Source: Ulva prolifera
Taxonomy: Eukaryota; Chlorophyta; Ulvophyceae; Ulvales; Ulvaceae
Assembly: GCA_023078555.1 (NCBI GenBank)
Contig: CM041200.1
Coordinates: forward strand, 8,176,807-8,240,806
DNA length: 64,000 nucleotides
Reading direction: 5' to 3'
Position 1 is the first letter of the stretch, and each line of letters starts with the position of its first letter. Position numbers and translations under genes: made by a program. Shown here one piece after another: positions 31,517 to 41,944 of the stretch. The notes below the pieces were generated by a model. The model searched no databases. It worked only from the letters and a program-made list of their open reading frames with translations, and was not told the DNA's origin.

Positions 31517-33192
31517 CTACTCAGCCACGATGGAGATGGTCTTCCGGAACTCTTCACCGTACGACTCATGCACTGCATTGGCAAACTGCAGCGTGAGGGT
31601 GTGGCTGCCGCTCGACAGGGGCACATCTGCCACTACCTGTGCCTTGCCAAAGTGCAGGTGAGTGGCATCGAAGGGGATCGGCACGCCAGCATCGTATGTC
31701 TCTGGTGCGTCGATGAGTAGGTGGAAGTGGCCTGTGCCTGCATGAACAACTCGTTTGTTGCTGTGGTGATGAGAATGGCTTTGATGGGAGCAAGGGGTGG
31801 TATGACACAGCGGTCGAATCCTGACTCGCCTGTGAAAGCATGCGCTCAGCTAGCCCATGACTTGGGGGATGGGATTTGGTGGGACCCCGTCGCTGACGTC
31901 ATGGAGCGCAGACGTTGATGGAGTGGCGGGTGCGGCTTGTTTCCCGGTTGAGTCCATCCCCAGCGTGCCATGATAAGCAGCGGTGATACAGAGGACACAG
32001 CACAATCAGGTATAATAGATATGATAGCTCTTATGTGGATGAGATATGAAAGTGCTGAATTTCAACAGAGGCCTCTGAATCGCGCTAGCTGCTATTTTGA
32101 TGAAAAGACACAGCCATCGTTGCACCTACAGAAAGTGTCGAATGCAAGCAGGGCATGATCTGGGCTGCGGCCGATTGTGTTTGTGCGCGTCGAAACCCTC
32201 AACACAAAGCAGCTTGTGCAAAGCTAGTTATTGCAGCGGTTTGCCGAATACACGACGGCGCAGGTCTTGCATTTTGCAACCGCTGTGGGCTGCCTTGGTC
32301 ATTGTTTGCTCCAGCACAGAGTTGATCAGCTGAGATCAACAAACAAATGTAGAATCCATTCAGGACAGATGCTGCACACTGCACAAGGAAGTCGTACCCT
32401 CCTGAAGTCCTTCCTTGGCGGGCCTGACCTCCATTCCGTCTACTGCGAACTCGAGGTGCACAGGCGTCCCAGCGGTGGCTCCATCAGCGATGTTGGGGAA
32501 CGACACGGACCCGGCCAGTGCTGGAGCAGCTGTTACACCTGCATGAGATGATGAGTTCTTGACACGTACCGAGGTGATCCGCACTTGCCCGGGATGTTGT
32601 GGCTCAGAAGCCCGTTGGAGCGTTCTTGCAACGCCATCACGAATACAGATTTCAGGCGCACGCTAAACAACAGGATAACTCATGCAGACGAGAATTCATG
32701 GATATCACTGCATGGGGTGGAGCGGGATGCAGGTGAATCATCGGTGGACAGTACAATGCATTCGGTAACTACCCGCACATGACTCGTACAGCTGGGCGGT
32801 ATAGGGCATGCAGAGCCCATGTGAACGACAGAATACAACCAGTACACTCTTATGCTCTGATTGGATGCAGCAACTGAGATGCTGCCGTGAGTGGTGCTGC
32901 ACGTTGAGCGCAACCACACATTGGCATCCACCGCGCACCGCGAGCTGGCACATGGGCACACGCGCAAAGGCTGGCTATGAAACAAGGGCAGAGTAGCAAC
33001 AAATGGCAGGGGAAATTCTGCTGGAAGTCCCGGATTCTTTCAGGCATGGCCACATAGGCATAGCGTACCAGCGGACAAGACAATCGAAGCGACCACTCCC
33101 GCAGCCTTCCGAAGCGCAGCTGGCGCCTGCGTGCGCCGCTCGACTGCGGCCACAGGCTGAGCAGGGCGACAAGATGCATTGGAGGAAATCAT
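31517..33192 (-). CDS. DUF4399 protein with plastid/thylakoid-lumen targeting signal
   Basis: Three exons, 33192-33069, 32538-32398 and 31737-31517, join in phases 1 and 1 to exactly 162 codons (161 residues plus stop). Donors are GTACGC and GTACGA; acceptors are ATGCAG. The N-terminus is a Ser/Ala/Arg-rich transit peptide (MISSNASCRPAQPVAA, with ERR and ALRK). It is followed by a hydrophobic stretch across the splice (AGVVASIVLSAG|VTAA) and an APALA cleavage box, the layout of thylakoid-lumen precursors with a Tat-like double Arg. The mature part is one DUF4399 domain: VSFPNIADGATAGTPVHLEF, DGMEVRPA, then GTGHFHLLIDAPE, IPFDATHLHFGKAQ, and LSSGSHTLTLQFANAVHESY. Conserved His residues suggest metal binding, as proposed for this otherwise uncharacterised family. 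Function is unknown. Confidence 0.8.
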
Positions 33193-33710
33193 GTTCGCGG
33201 TTTGGGGATCAGTTGTTGCTGCAGAACTGAGGAGGTCGCCGTGGCTGTGGCGATTGATCTGTTGGATGTGATGCACGAAAAAGCTGGATCAATACAGTCA
33301 CAACACCTTCAACACTTGATACCATTCTGCCTCACTCATGCTAGGAGGGCGCAATATGTGAAAGACGGTACACGATACCTTGCTGGCGAACCTCCAGTAC
33401 TCGGCTTGGCCTGTGGACGCACCTGGACCAAGCGAGAAACGCCTGGTAGCCACGGCAGCACATTTGAAAACGCTTGCGGAGCGCTTCGCACCTCCCGATT
33501 AATCCAGCCAGTAAACTCTTTTGGATCATCGACATGGCAAGGCTGTCTCTGTTTTGCACTCAAACTCGCTTTCATCTGCACCGATACAAGAAAGGTCATA
33601 CCAGGACCAGGCATTAGCACTGTACCGCACTCTTGGATCGTTCTCTGAATGCAATGCTTCGCCTTCTCAGCTTTATCACAGATCTCTGTTGATAGCATCT
33701 GGCTGGCGAG
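33193..33710. other. Divergent spacer between DUF4399 and C2orf81-like genes
   Basis: About 520 bases between two divergently placed start codons, so it should hold both promoters. I see no clear TATA box. Weak frames on both strands lack codon bias. Confidence 0.45.
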
Positions 33711-36290
33711 ATGGACGCATTTGGGCTGGAGGAAGATTTCTCGCGATTGCGCGATGAAGCGATATGCGAAGCATTGGATTCGATACATACCAGACTTTGG
33801 AAGCAGGTTGATCTCCTGGAGCTACAACGGTCTGCGCGACTTGCTGTTGCGCGAGAGTGCCTCGAAGCTGCATATGCTGTGGTCGACCTGGCGTACCCAT
33901 CTAGACAAAAGGCAGCTGTCACGCCCATCAGTATGATGTGCGGCAGCTGGGAGCCTGACAAAGAACCTGAACGCCCAGCTTTGGAGCGATGGGTGACTGG
34001 CTATCTTGGCTGGGTGTGGTTTGCAACCTCCTTGTTAGCAGAACGCAGTTATGCGCCACAGTGTATACAACACCGGCTGCTCGCAGCTATCAAGCAAAGC
34101 TAACGTGACAGCAGCGATCGGAGGTAGACAAGAGACAGGGAGCCCGCCAATAACGCCAGACTCTTCCAAGCTGTCATCTCGTCCGGTATCTCCATCAGTG
34201 TGGCCAGACTTGGAACCTGCAGCCGATCTAGCCCAGGACTTAGATGAGACTATCCCCATCCCAGCGGTATCACTCAATTCTGCACAGCCTGACAGCATGG
34301 TGGATGAGCGACTCAGAGAGGAGTTGGCCCTGCGCAAGGAACAGGAACGTCCATCAAACCTACACTCATGCATGCCCTAGTTTCCTTGACCGTGAATCCT
34401 TGCATTATTGTGCCTCCGACCTGCAACAGCTGTCTGATCTTATGGTACACAGGTGCTACAGTGCTCTATGTGCCACCTTGTGACGATTCAGTGGCATAGC
34501 AGTGATATGATTGAATTGCAAACCTCCGGTCGAATGCCATCTACTCACCTCATAGCCACAAGGACGAAGCGCTGCCTGTGTGGAGTGCCCAGGAGCTTGG
34601 GCCAGCCAGGCACACCATCAAGCTGCATGCAAAAATCTCTGCATCATGCAGCATGCAGACGCTTCAGCTCACTTCACATCTGTAACGCAACATGCCACGC
34701 CAGCCCCTGCGTGCTGCTTGAAGCAGTTAAGAACCGATCTGTTTCAAGGTCATGGACGTCACAGGTCCGCCACCAAGGATTGCATGCTGCATCAACACTC
34801 ACGCATAGTGTTGACTACTTACAGAAGGCAGCGCAAGAGGCGGTGCTGGAGCAGGATGCAGCAGAGCGCGAGCGGCTTGCCGCCATGCGCAAAAGCCTCC
34901 GTGGGCGCACATACGCGTATGACCACCGCGGCCAGGTGGTCCTCGTGACTCCCATCGACCCCCAGCGTCTGCCGCGGCCAATGACACCCATCGTGCGGCA
35001 AGCACCGAGCCGCAGCCGCCGAAGTGGCGCCGGTGGCACTGGAGGGCTTGGCGCCACCGGACCGGCAAGCTCTGGCGCCCCAGGAGAAGCCGCACCCGCA
35101 GGTGCGCCTCCGCTGCAACAGTCGTGGCGCAGAAGTATGCAGCGGGGGCCTGCCAGGTCAGTCATCGTGGGTTCCTGTCGTTGACGCGTGGTCAGTCCTG
35201 ATGCATGGATCCACATGCGCGGTGCCCGCCCGTTGCGGTGCTGACGCCACCGTGCGTCTGGGTGAGGAGCTGTGCCCGATATTGATGTATGGTCATTTGT
35301 GTTGTCATGCATTGGACCTGGCGCACGTGCTCACCTGTTGCAGCGGCGGCTCAGGCCAAGGCGAAAGGCCAGAGGCGGAAGGTACCATCCAGGACTGATT
35401 ACATCGAGCGGCCTCGGGCGACGGGGCCAACGCCGCTGGAGACCATCAAGCTCGAGCCTGGTGTGTCGCTGAAGGGCGCGCATGGGGCCAAGTCTGGTCC
35501 GCCGCAGAAGAGCAGCCCGGCAGACATGACGCGCTCCGAGTTCGTCGCGTATGCCGCCAAAAAGAACAAGGCATCTCGTGCGGCCGCGGCAATGTACCCG
35601 CCCGCTGGCGCTGGCGGCAGCCGCGGCGCTTCGAGGGGAACGGCAGCGAGCCCTCTCGCAACCGCCACAACGCAGGGCAGCGGAGGCGCTGACTTGGCCG
35701 CTCCTGCTGCGGCAATTGGCCAAGCGGCGGGTGCGGCCACGGCAGGGGCGGAGGATGCTGCGGCAGCGACGGGGGCGTCTGCGCGGTCAGCGGCTGCTCA
35801 GGCGCGGGCGGCTGATGCTGGAGCGGGCCGTGGCCCAGGTGCGGGCGGTGCTGTGGCAGCACGGCGCCGCTCTGTAGAGGTTCCGGGCCGCGAGGCAGCC
35901 GGCAAGATGGGCCCGGGGTCCCTGTGGCCGGGGGCCCGCAGCGGTACCCAGCCGCCGAAAGCCCCACGGGAACGGGGGCTGAAGGGGCCCTTGAGGCGGC
36001 GGACGGAGGATCTGCCGGAGTGGGTGCAGCAAGGGAAGCTCAAGCCGCTGAGCAAGGATGGTGGGCTTGGGAAGCGCGGGGGTGCTGAGAAGAAGCAGCC
36101 GGTGGGTTTTCAAGCGTCCACAGCCGGGTTTGAGCCACCTCCTGGACTGCCGGTGACGAAGCCGACCCTGAAGTCAATCTCTAGCACACGTGCGTCCGCA
36201 GTGCCCTCTGCCATGTGCGCCTGCGCGCTCCTCGCACAGTCCGCTGTTCACAGTTGGACACTATACCGCACTGGAATGCGGTGCACTTGA
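33711..36290 (+). CDS. C2orf81/DUF4639-like protein, probably ciliary
   Basis: Exon-like blocks: 33711 to about 33992, about 34138-34348, 34825-35101 and 35344 to about 36187 (or the stop at 36290). The join 35101 to 35344 is exact (GTGCGC donor, TTGCAG acceptor, phase 1). The first block reads MDAFGLEEDFSRLRDEAI, LAVARECLEAAYAVVDLAY, SWEPDKEPERPALERWVTG, matching the N-terminal helix plus W-x-D-E-P...W-G landmark of animal C2orf81. Later phrases also match in order: TYAYDHRGQVVLVTPIDPQRL PRP and PTPLETIKLEPGVSLKG. Between and after these lie Ala/Gly/Arg-rich linkers. C2orf81 relatives occur in ciliated organisms and algae with flagella. The exact role is unknown. Joins in the middle (34348 to 34825) and the 3' end are not settled. 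Confidence 0.55.
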
Positions 36291-36789
36291 TGTGTGGCCA
36301 TCGCTTGCTTGACCCGTTTTGCGTCGGTGTTCTACTGTCTTCATGGAACTGTGTATGCTGTCACTGGGTTACATAGAATGCATGCAGCGGAAGGGTCAGA
36401 TGTGGTATCAGCTAGCGTGTTTCGCCATGGGCATGCTTACACCCTCAGCGAGAGACCTGCTGTCTGCACTGTGGCGGGCTGTGTCTGCGACACTGCCACT
36501 GTAGGTATCCCTGTTGGGGCTTCTCAGGGCTGCCCATGCCGTGTTGCCTCTCTCGCTGATGGCCTGGTGGGTGACTGCAGTCGGGCGCACCGACCGCCTG
36601 CCGCGAAATCGTGCCGAGAAGCCGACCTTGTGCCCACCGCGCTCAAGAAGCCCGTCTCCTGCACGGCAGGGCGGTGCCGACGAGGCTGTACCGGCTGGTG
36701 CTAAGCTCGAAAGCTGCTGAGGTGACGCACAATCTGAGTCTGCTGCTTTGTGGCCAGGCTGCAATGGTGGGTGATGCTGATGGGCCAAT
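36291..36789. other. Possible terminal exon region of the C2orf81-like gene
   Basis: A block 36581-36720 lies between TGACTGCAG and GAG|GTGACG. It is open in two frames, one of them Ser/Pro/Arg-rich (RAEKPTLCPPRSRSPSPARQ) with a stop at 36718. I cannot choose a frame. The rest looks non-coding. Confidence 0.3.
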
Positions 36790-37092
36790 GTGCGTAAGCG
36801 ATCTTGTTATGGCCATATGGGTGCAATTGAGGCTGTTTGTACTGAACTCTCCTTAAAGAGGCTCAGCACAGCTGCTACAGAGGAATGTGAGCCGATTTGC
36901 GTCCCGCTACCAAGGATAGGGGTATACACTGAAGAAGGACATCAGTCCGAACTTCTTCTCTACGATTGCATTGGAGCTGGACTCAAATGTGAATCTGAAT
37001 ATGAGCGATCACTCATTGATGGAGGAATAGGCAGGAAAGCGTTTGGTGTTGTTCTTGATGTGTTAGAGAGGTCGGGCTTCCTGGGTCAATAA
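36790..37092 (+). CDS. Small reading frame, unassigned (about 80-100 residues)
   Basis: The frame ends LLLYDCIGAGLKCESEYERS, LIDGGIGRKAFGVVLDVLER, SGFLGQ and a stop at 37092. Composition is balanced and helical, unlike the noise frames around it, but codons are AT-richer than in neighbouring exons. It could be the last exon of the C2orf81-like gene or a separate small gene. ATAAAAG at about 37139 follows. I recognise no family. Confidence 0.4.
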   Translation: MRKRSCYGHMGAIEAVCTELSLKRLSTAATEECEPICVPLPRIGVYTEEGHQSELLLYDCIGAGLKCESEYERSLIDGGIGRKAFGVVLDVLERSGFLGQ

Positions 37093-37178
37093 GCTGCTCT
37101 TGCAATGCAAGATTGCAGCATCTTGGTAACCTCATGAATAAAAGATAGAATAGCTTTACCTATTGAGACGATAAGAGC

Positions 37179-37198
37179 AGCCTGACTCGTGTCAGGCT
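37179..37198. terminator. Hairpin between convergent genes
   Basis: AGCCTGAC and GTCAGGCT form a perfect 8-bp stem with a 4-base loop. It lies between the plus-strand frame ending at 37092 and the fumarase stop at 37325. A role in 3' end formation is inference from position only. Confidence 0.3.
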
Positions 37199-37324
37199 AC
37201 ATCTCGGCTAGTACACAACCACTGTAACAAGCTAGCAGCAGGGAGTGCGGTGCTATTCGATTGTGCTCTCATGGAAACATCTTTCAGCTCACATTCCACA
37301 CACCGATGACGTCTGAATGAGCGC

Positions 37325-37696
37325 TCACTTCGGTGAAATCATGAGCTCTGGCCTGACATACTCGTCAAACTCAGCAGGAGTCACGATTCCAAGAGAGACC
37401 GCTGCTTCCTTGAGCGTGGTGCCCTCCTTGTGGGCCTTCTTTGCTGCGGCCGCGGCGTTGTCGTAGCCCACCTTATTGTTCAGAGCAGTGACAAGCATGA
37501 GCGACTCGTTCAGCAGCTGTGAGACACGTTCCTCGTTCACCTGCACAAGATGGCCCAGCTGAACCTACGCACATGCCTGATTGCATGTGCCTCGCATGTG
37601 GCCGGCTGCAGTCTGTCAGGGCTCATGTAAGTCATCGCGCATCTGCACCACTGACATAGTAAATTCGGAAATGAAGCATGCGCCGGTGCAGAAGCC

Positions 37697-37729
<33 letters not shown>

Positions 37730-40617
37730 AGTATAAATGGGTGAAATCAGTATGACTGCATGACGTCTGCCGGCATCCGTGACAGCGCCCCCGTAAATCC
37801 TCACCGAATACCCAACCTCAGACCTCTTCAGGCAACCTGATCCTCACAAACTGATCCTCACAAAAACTCTAAAGCCCTGATGCCACAAGGCGCATGAATC
37901 CTAGCGGCTCACCCCAGCCTCATGCAACCCAAACATTCGCCACGACACATCAACAAGCCAGCACAGGCTCATGGTAGGGCTGTCGGCGCACCTGGATGCC
38001 GACGACGCAATTGTTGGTGAAGCTCTCGGCGGCGTCCCCAAGGAGGCGCGCGCTCTGCAGGAGCCCCGCGATCATCTGCGGCTTGAACACGTTGAGCTCA
38101 AAGTGGCCGTTCGAGCCGCCGATGGACACGGCGACGTGGTTGCCCATGACTTGCGCGCACACCATCGTCAGCGCCTCGCACTGCGTCGGGTTGACCTTGC
38201 CCGGCATGATCGAAGACCCCGGCTCGTTCTCCGGCAGCGACAGCTCGCCGAGGCCGCAGCGAGGCCCGGACGCGAGGAAGCTGCACATACGCGCATATGA
38301 AACATCCATGGCCCTGATCGACCGGGCCATCAATACATGCGCGTGGCCGCAGCGCTGCGGGCCGGGAGTACATGTGAGTGCTAGCGCAGGCGATAGGTGC
38401 AACAAAGGTGCGCCACGCGTGTGCTGTGCTGAGCGCGGCGCGTGGCCCGTACGACACGTCCACTGAGCTTCGAAAGCACACACTCACCACATTTTTTCCT
38501 GTAAACGTCCCCATGAAATGCCTACGTCATCATGCATGCATGCATACCCGCATACACGCATCTGTCGCAGGGCGGCAGCCGCCGCACCGGATGTCGTTGG
38601 CGATCTTCATGAGGGAGCAGGCCACGGTGTTGAGGGCGCCGGAGAGCTCCACGACCGCGTCGTGTGCCGCCAGCGCCTCAAACTTGTTTGGCGCCGTCAC
38701 AAACGGCAGGCCGGTCGCCGCTGCGACCTCCGCCGCAACCGCCGTGTCCCACCCCGGCCGCGTGTTGAGCCCTGCACGCTGCGCCAATGTGCAGAATCGG
38801 CTGACAACGGCCGCTGCAAATGCATGTGCACACGGCCGCCCGAGCGCCCACATTGATGCGATTGCATGGCTGGCCGCGTGCGGGGATGTTCGCATGGAGT
38901 CTCCACAGCTTGTGGGGCGTGGAGGCACCGTGGGAAGCAGGATGTCATTGTCCGGTTGGCAGGCTTGACAATGCGGCCCGGCCCCGTGCCGCCGCAGATG
39001 CACACAGCCATGCGTCCAGACGCGTGCATGCACCAACCACCACCTAGAAATAGGCGAGTTTGCGGAACCGCCTGCCGCGGCAGCTTGGCCGCAGCCGGGG
39101 AGGCGCACCGGTGCCGACGGCCGTGCCACCCTGCGCGAGCTGCAGCACCCGCGGCAGTGCCGACTCGACGCGCGCGACGCCGTAAGCCACCTGCGTCTCG
39201 TACCCGGAGAACTCCTGGCCGAGCGTCAGCGGCGTCGCGTCCTGCGTGTGCGTGCGCCCGATCTTAATGATGTGCGCGAACGCGTCCGCCTTGGCCGCGA
39301 GGGCGTCGCGCAGGCTGGAGAGCTTCGGCAGCGTCTCCGCGGTCACGAACGACGCGGCGGCGATGTGCATCACGGTCGGGAAGGTGTCGTTGGAGGACTG
39401 GCCCTTGTTGACGTGGTCATTGGGGTGCACGACAGACTTGTCGCCCAGTTCGCCGCCGAGGATCTCGATCGCCCTGCACACGGGGGGGATGCCGGTGCCA
39501 AGGCTGGCCTCGTTGTCATGTCGCTGCATGCCAACGCACATGCTGCCGCATGGCTGTCGCGCTGACGCCCCCCAGGATGGGATCGCTGGATTTCTCATGG
39601 GCTGACCTTCCCGAGAGGCCCGCGCTCAGGACAAACCGATCAGCCATGCCGTGGCTGATGCAGCGGAGAAGTCCTGCTGGGACTAATCGGAAGCTGCCCA
39701 GCGAAGCATCGTCTCAGAACGAGCCACACCAAGACACACACTGGATACAGATCTACTCCAGCATGAGCTCAGATACAAGTACGCTAAGGGCAGTCGCATC
39801 ACATGTCAAAGTATGCTGGCAGCATGACAGGCAGGCTTGGACGTGCAGGCGCGCATATCAAGGCATGCTGAGTCACGGCAGATGCAGATCTTGGATCTGA
39901 GGTCAGGATGGTGGTGCCTTGAGAATGCTCGCGGGGCAGAGGGGCCGTACCTGTTGGCGATGACTTCGTTGCTGTTCATGTTTGACTGAGTGCCAGAGCC
40001 CGTCTGCCAGATGACCAGCGGGAAGTGGTCCATGAGCTGGCCATCAGCCACCTCTCCTGCAGCCTGAACGATGGCGTTGCCAATCTTCGGGTCCATGTTG
40101 CCTTGGGCCATGTTCACCTGTAAAGCAGGCATTGATTAATCCAGGCTACAGCTGTTCTCGGGGACTGTGTGAGACCACAGCTCCTCAAAGACGTCCAAGG
40201 AGACAGTGCATGCAGCAACATGAACAACATTGCTGTGGGGAAGTTGGATTTGATTAGTCTGTATTGAGCATTCAGGAGTTGGGTGTCCCTGAGGGAGCTG
40301 AGGCAGTCTCACAGGCACGCGCTCGTATCGTAATTGCTTGCACGATGACCTCGCAATTCTTTCAGTCCTCAAGACACTTGCATAGCTTCGACCAGCGCTA
40401 CTGAGTGTCAGAACACACACCTTTGCTGTTGCAGCCTTGAGAATGCCAAATGCACGGACCACTGGCTCGGGCATTCTCTCCCTGGGGCCACCAATCTTGA
40501 AGTTCATGGTTGATCTTTGCGTCTGAGCGCCCCAGTATTTATCAGCAGGCACATCTAGTGGACCAAATGTGTCGGACTCTGATCTGGTCTTGGCTGAAGT
40601 CAAACGTGCCCCGAACA
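37325..40617 (-). CDS. FUM1/fumC-like: Fumarate hydratase, class II
   Basis: Catalyses fumarate + water to malate in the TCA cycle. Six exons join cleanly: 40617-40421, 40117-39951, 39473-39109, 38771-38588, 38280-37992 and 37540-37325. Donors are mainly GTGCG or GTACG, and all junctions agree in phase. They encode about 472 residues. Family landmarks appear in order: [88 protein letters not shown] and the class II signature [15 protein letters not shown], then [14 protein letters not shown]. Catalytic Ser (GSSIMP) and the His of HPNDHVN/THTQDA are present, so it should be active. The exon at 40617 opens two bases into a codon, so a 5' exon with the start, and perhaps a mitochondrial presequence, is still missing upstream. 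An upstream in-frame stop excludes extension of this exon. Confidence 0.93.
37698..37728 (+). repeat. C31 homopolymer in the last fumarase intron
   Basis: About 31 C on the plus strand (G in the transcript), inside intron 37991-37541. Length is likely unstable and may be misassembled. Confidence 0.9.
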
Positions 40618-41944
40618 CTGTACATCACACCGGTGTCAAGCGTTTCCGTCAAGGCGACTATACGTGCACTGATGAGCCTAGCAGGCCGTTGGAAATGTAA
40701 TTACATGGTGATGATGTCAGCAAATTGTGGCAGCGCTAGTGGAGAGGGTACGATCATTGGTCTGCTTGCAACAAGACAGGCTGGTACTGGCTCGCACCGC
40801 AGGCGCCTGCTGGCCAGGCACTGCTTTGCAGCAGCCCCGACAAGGCGAAGACACGTCTTGCTTGCATTTCCTCTGTCTATCTATCTGATTTCCAGGCGCG
40901 GTCACTTGCGGATGTTTGAAGGGAGTGTCGTCGTGCACTACGGAAGCCGTGCTTGACGTCTGGAGAGATGCCGCAATCCGTCCACGTGCGCCTATGACAC
41001 TCCTGCAACACTAGAATTGTGATAAAGGTGCCGATGTTGACAGGCTGACTCCATCTATAAACGATCTCGAAGTCCGCACCCGGGGAACACGACAGGCTGC
41101 CTCCTGCACAGCTGCACAACGCCGTGGCACAAGGCGAGACACTAAAGCTGCATCTTCTACGCCATCATTGACATGTTCACCTTCCTCATCTGGCATGCTC
41201 GCGCTGATGTCACCACAGCGCTGACCCACTTGTTCATGGTTTGCCTGTCGGAGTGGCCATGGCTACAAGTGCTGCAGACTGCCGTGATGCTTGGTGTCAT
41301 GTGCCACAAAGGTCTCCTTACACGCCCCAGCCGTGAACACCACGTCCATTCTTAGCCCTGTCCCTAGCGTGCCATACGTTAGCAACCATGCCAGCGTCTG
41401 ACACCGCACGGTGCACGTTTCTCAAACCTCCGGAAAAGACTGAAAAAAAAGAGGCAGCTGGTGCTCACAGCACAGCCAGACAGAGTTGCGGCTAATGATC
41501 TTCCCACAGCCTGCCAGCCGCCAACCATCTCAAACCAATGGACCTCAGCGCCCACATACCTCCCTACTTCAACCACTGTGCTTGAGCAGTACACCCCCTC
41601 TCACCCGAGACCCTAAATGAAACCCATCCCAAAAAGTGCAACAAGCGGCCTCTGAACCACCCACGGCTCCAACAGGTATATGAAACATATGCAGAGAAAT
41701 TCAAGTCCCGGAATTCAAATCTGACAGTACAAATTACATGCATTGGCCCTTGCACAACCTGATTCATGCCAGCAAGTGGACACACCCCCTGTGCCTGTAC
41801 GTCTGCTGCAGTGGGACCACCCTGGTCGCACGATCCTGCTACAGCTCATGCCCCAGGGCATGTCCAAGCCTGCAGTCTAAGCACGCTCGAATTGGCACAC
41901 AGCACCCCCGACACGGCCGCATGCACCCAACCCCTCAAACCTCA
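40618..41944. other. Spacer upstream of fumarase and downstream of the J-ferredoxin gene
   Basis: It should hold the missing fumarase 5' exon and promoter, but no ATG exon with a Ser/Arg-rich presequence stands out. TTACA at 41730 is TGTAA on the minus strand, a likely poly(A) word for the gene ending at 41945. Nothing else is seen. Confidence 0.4.
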
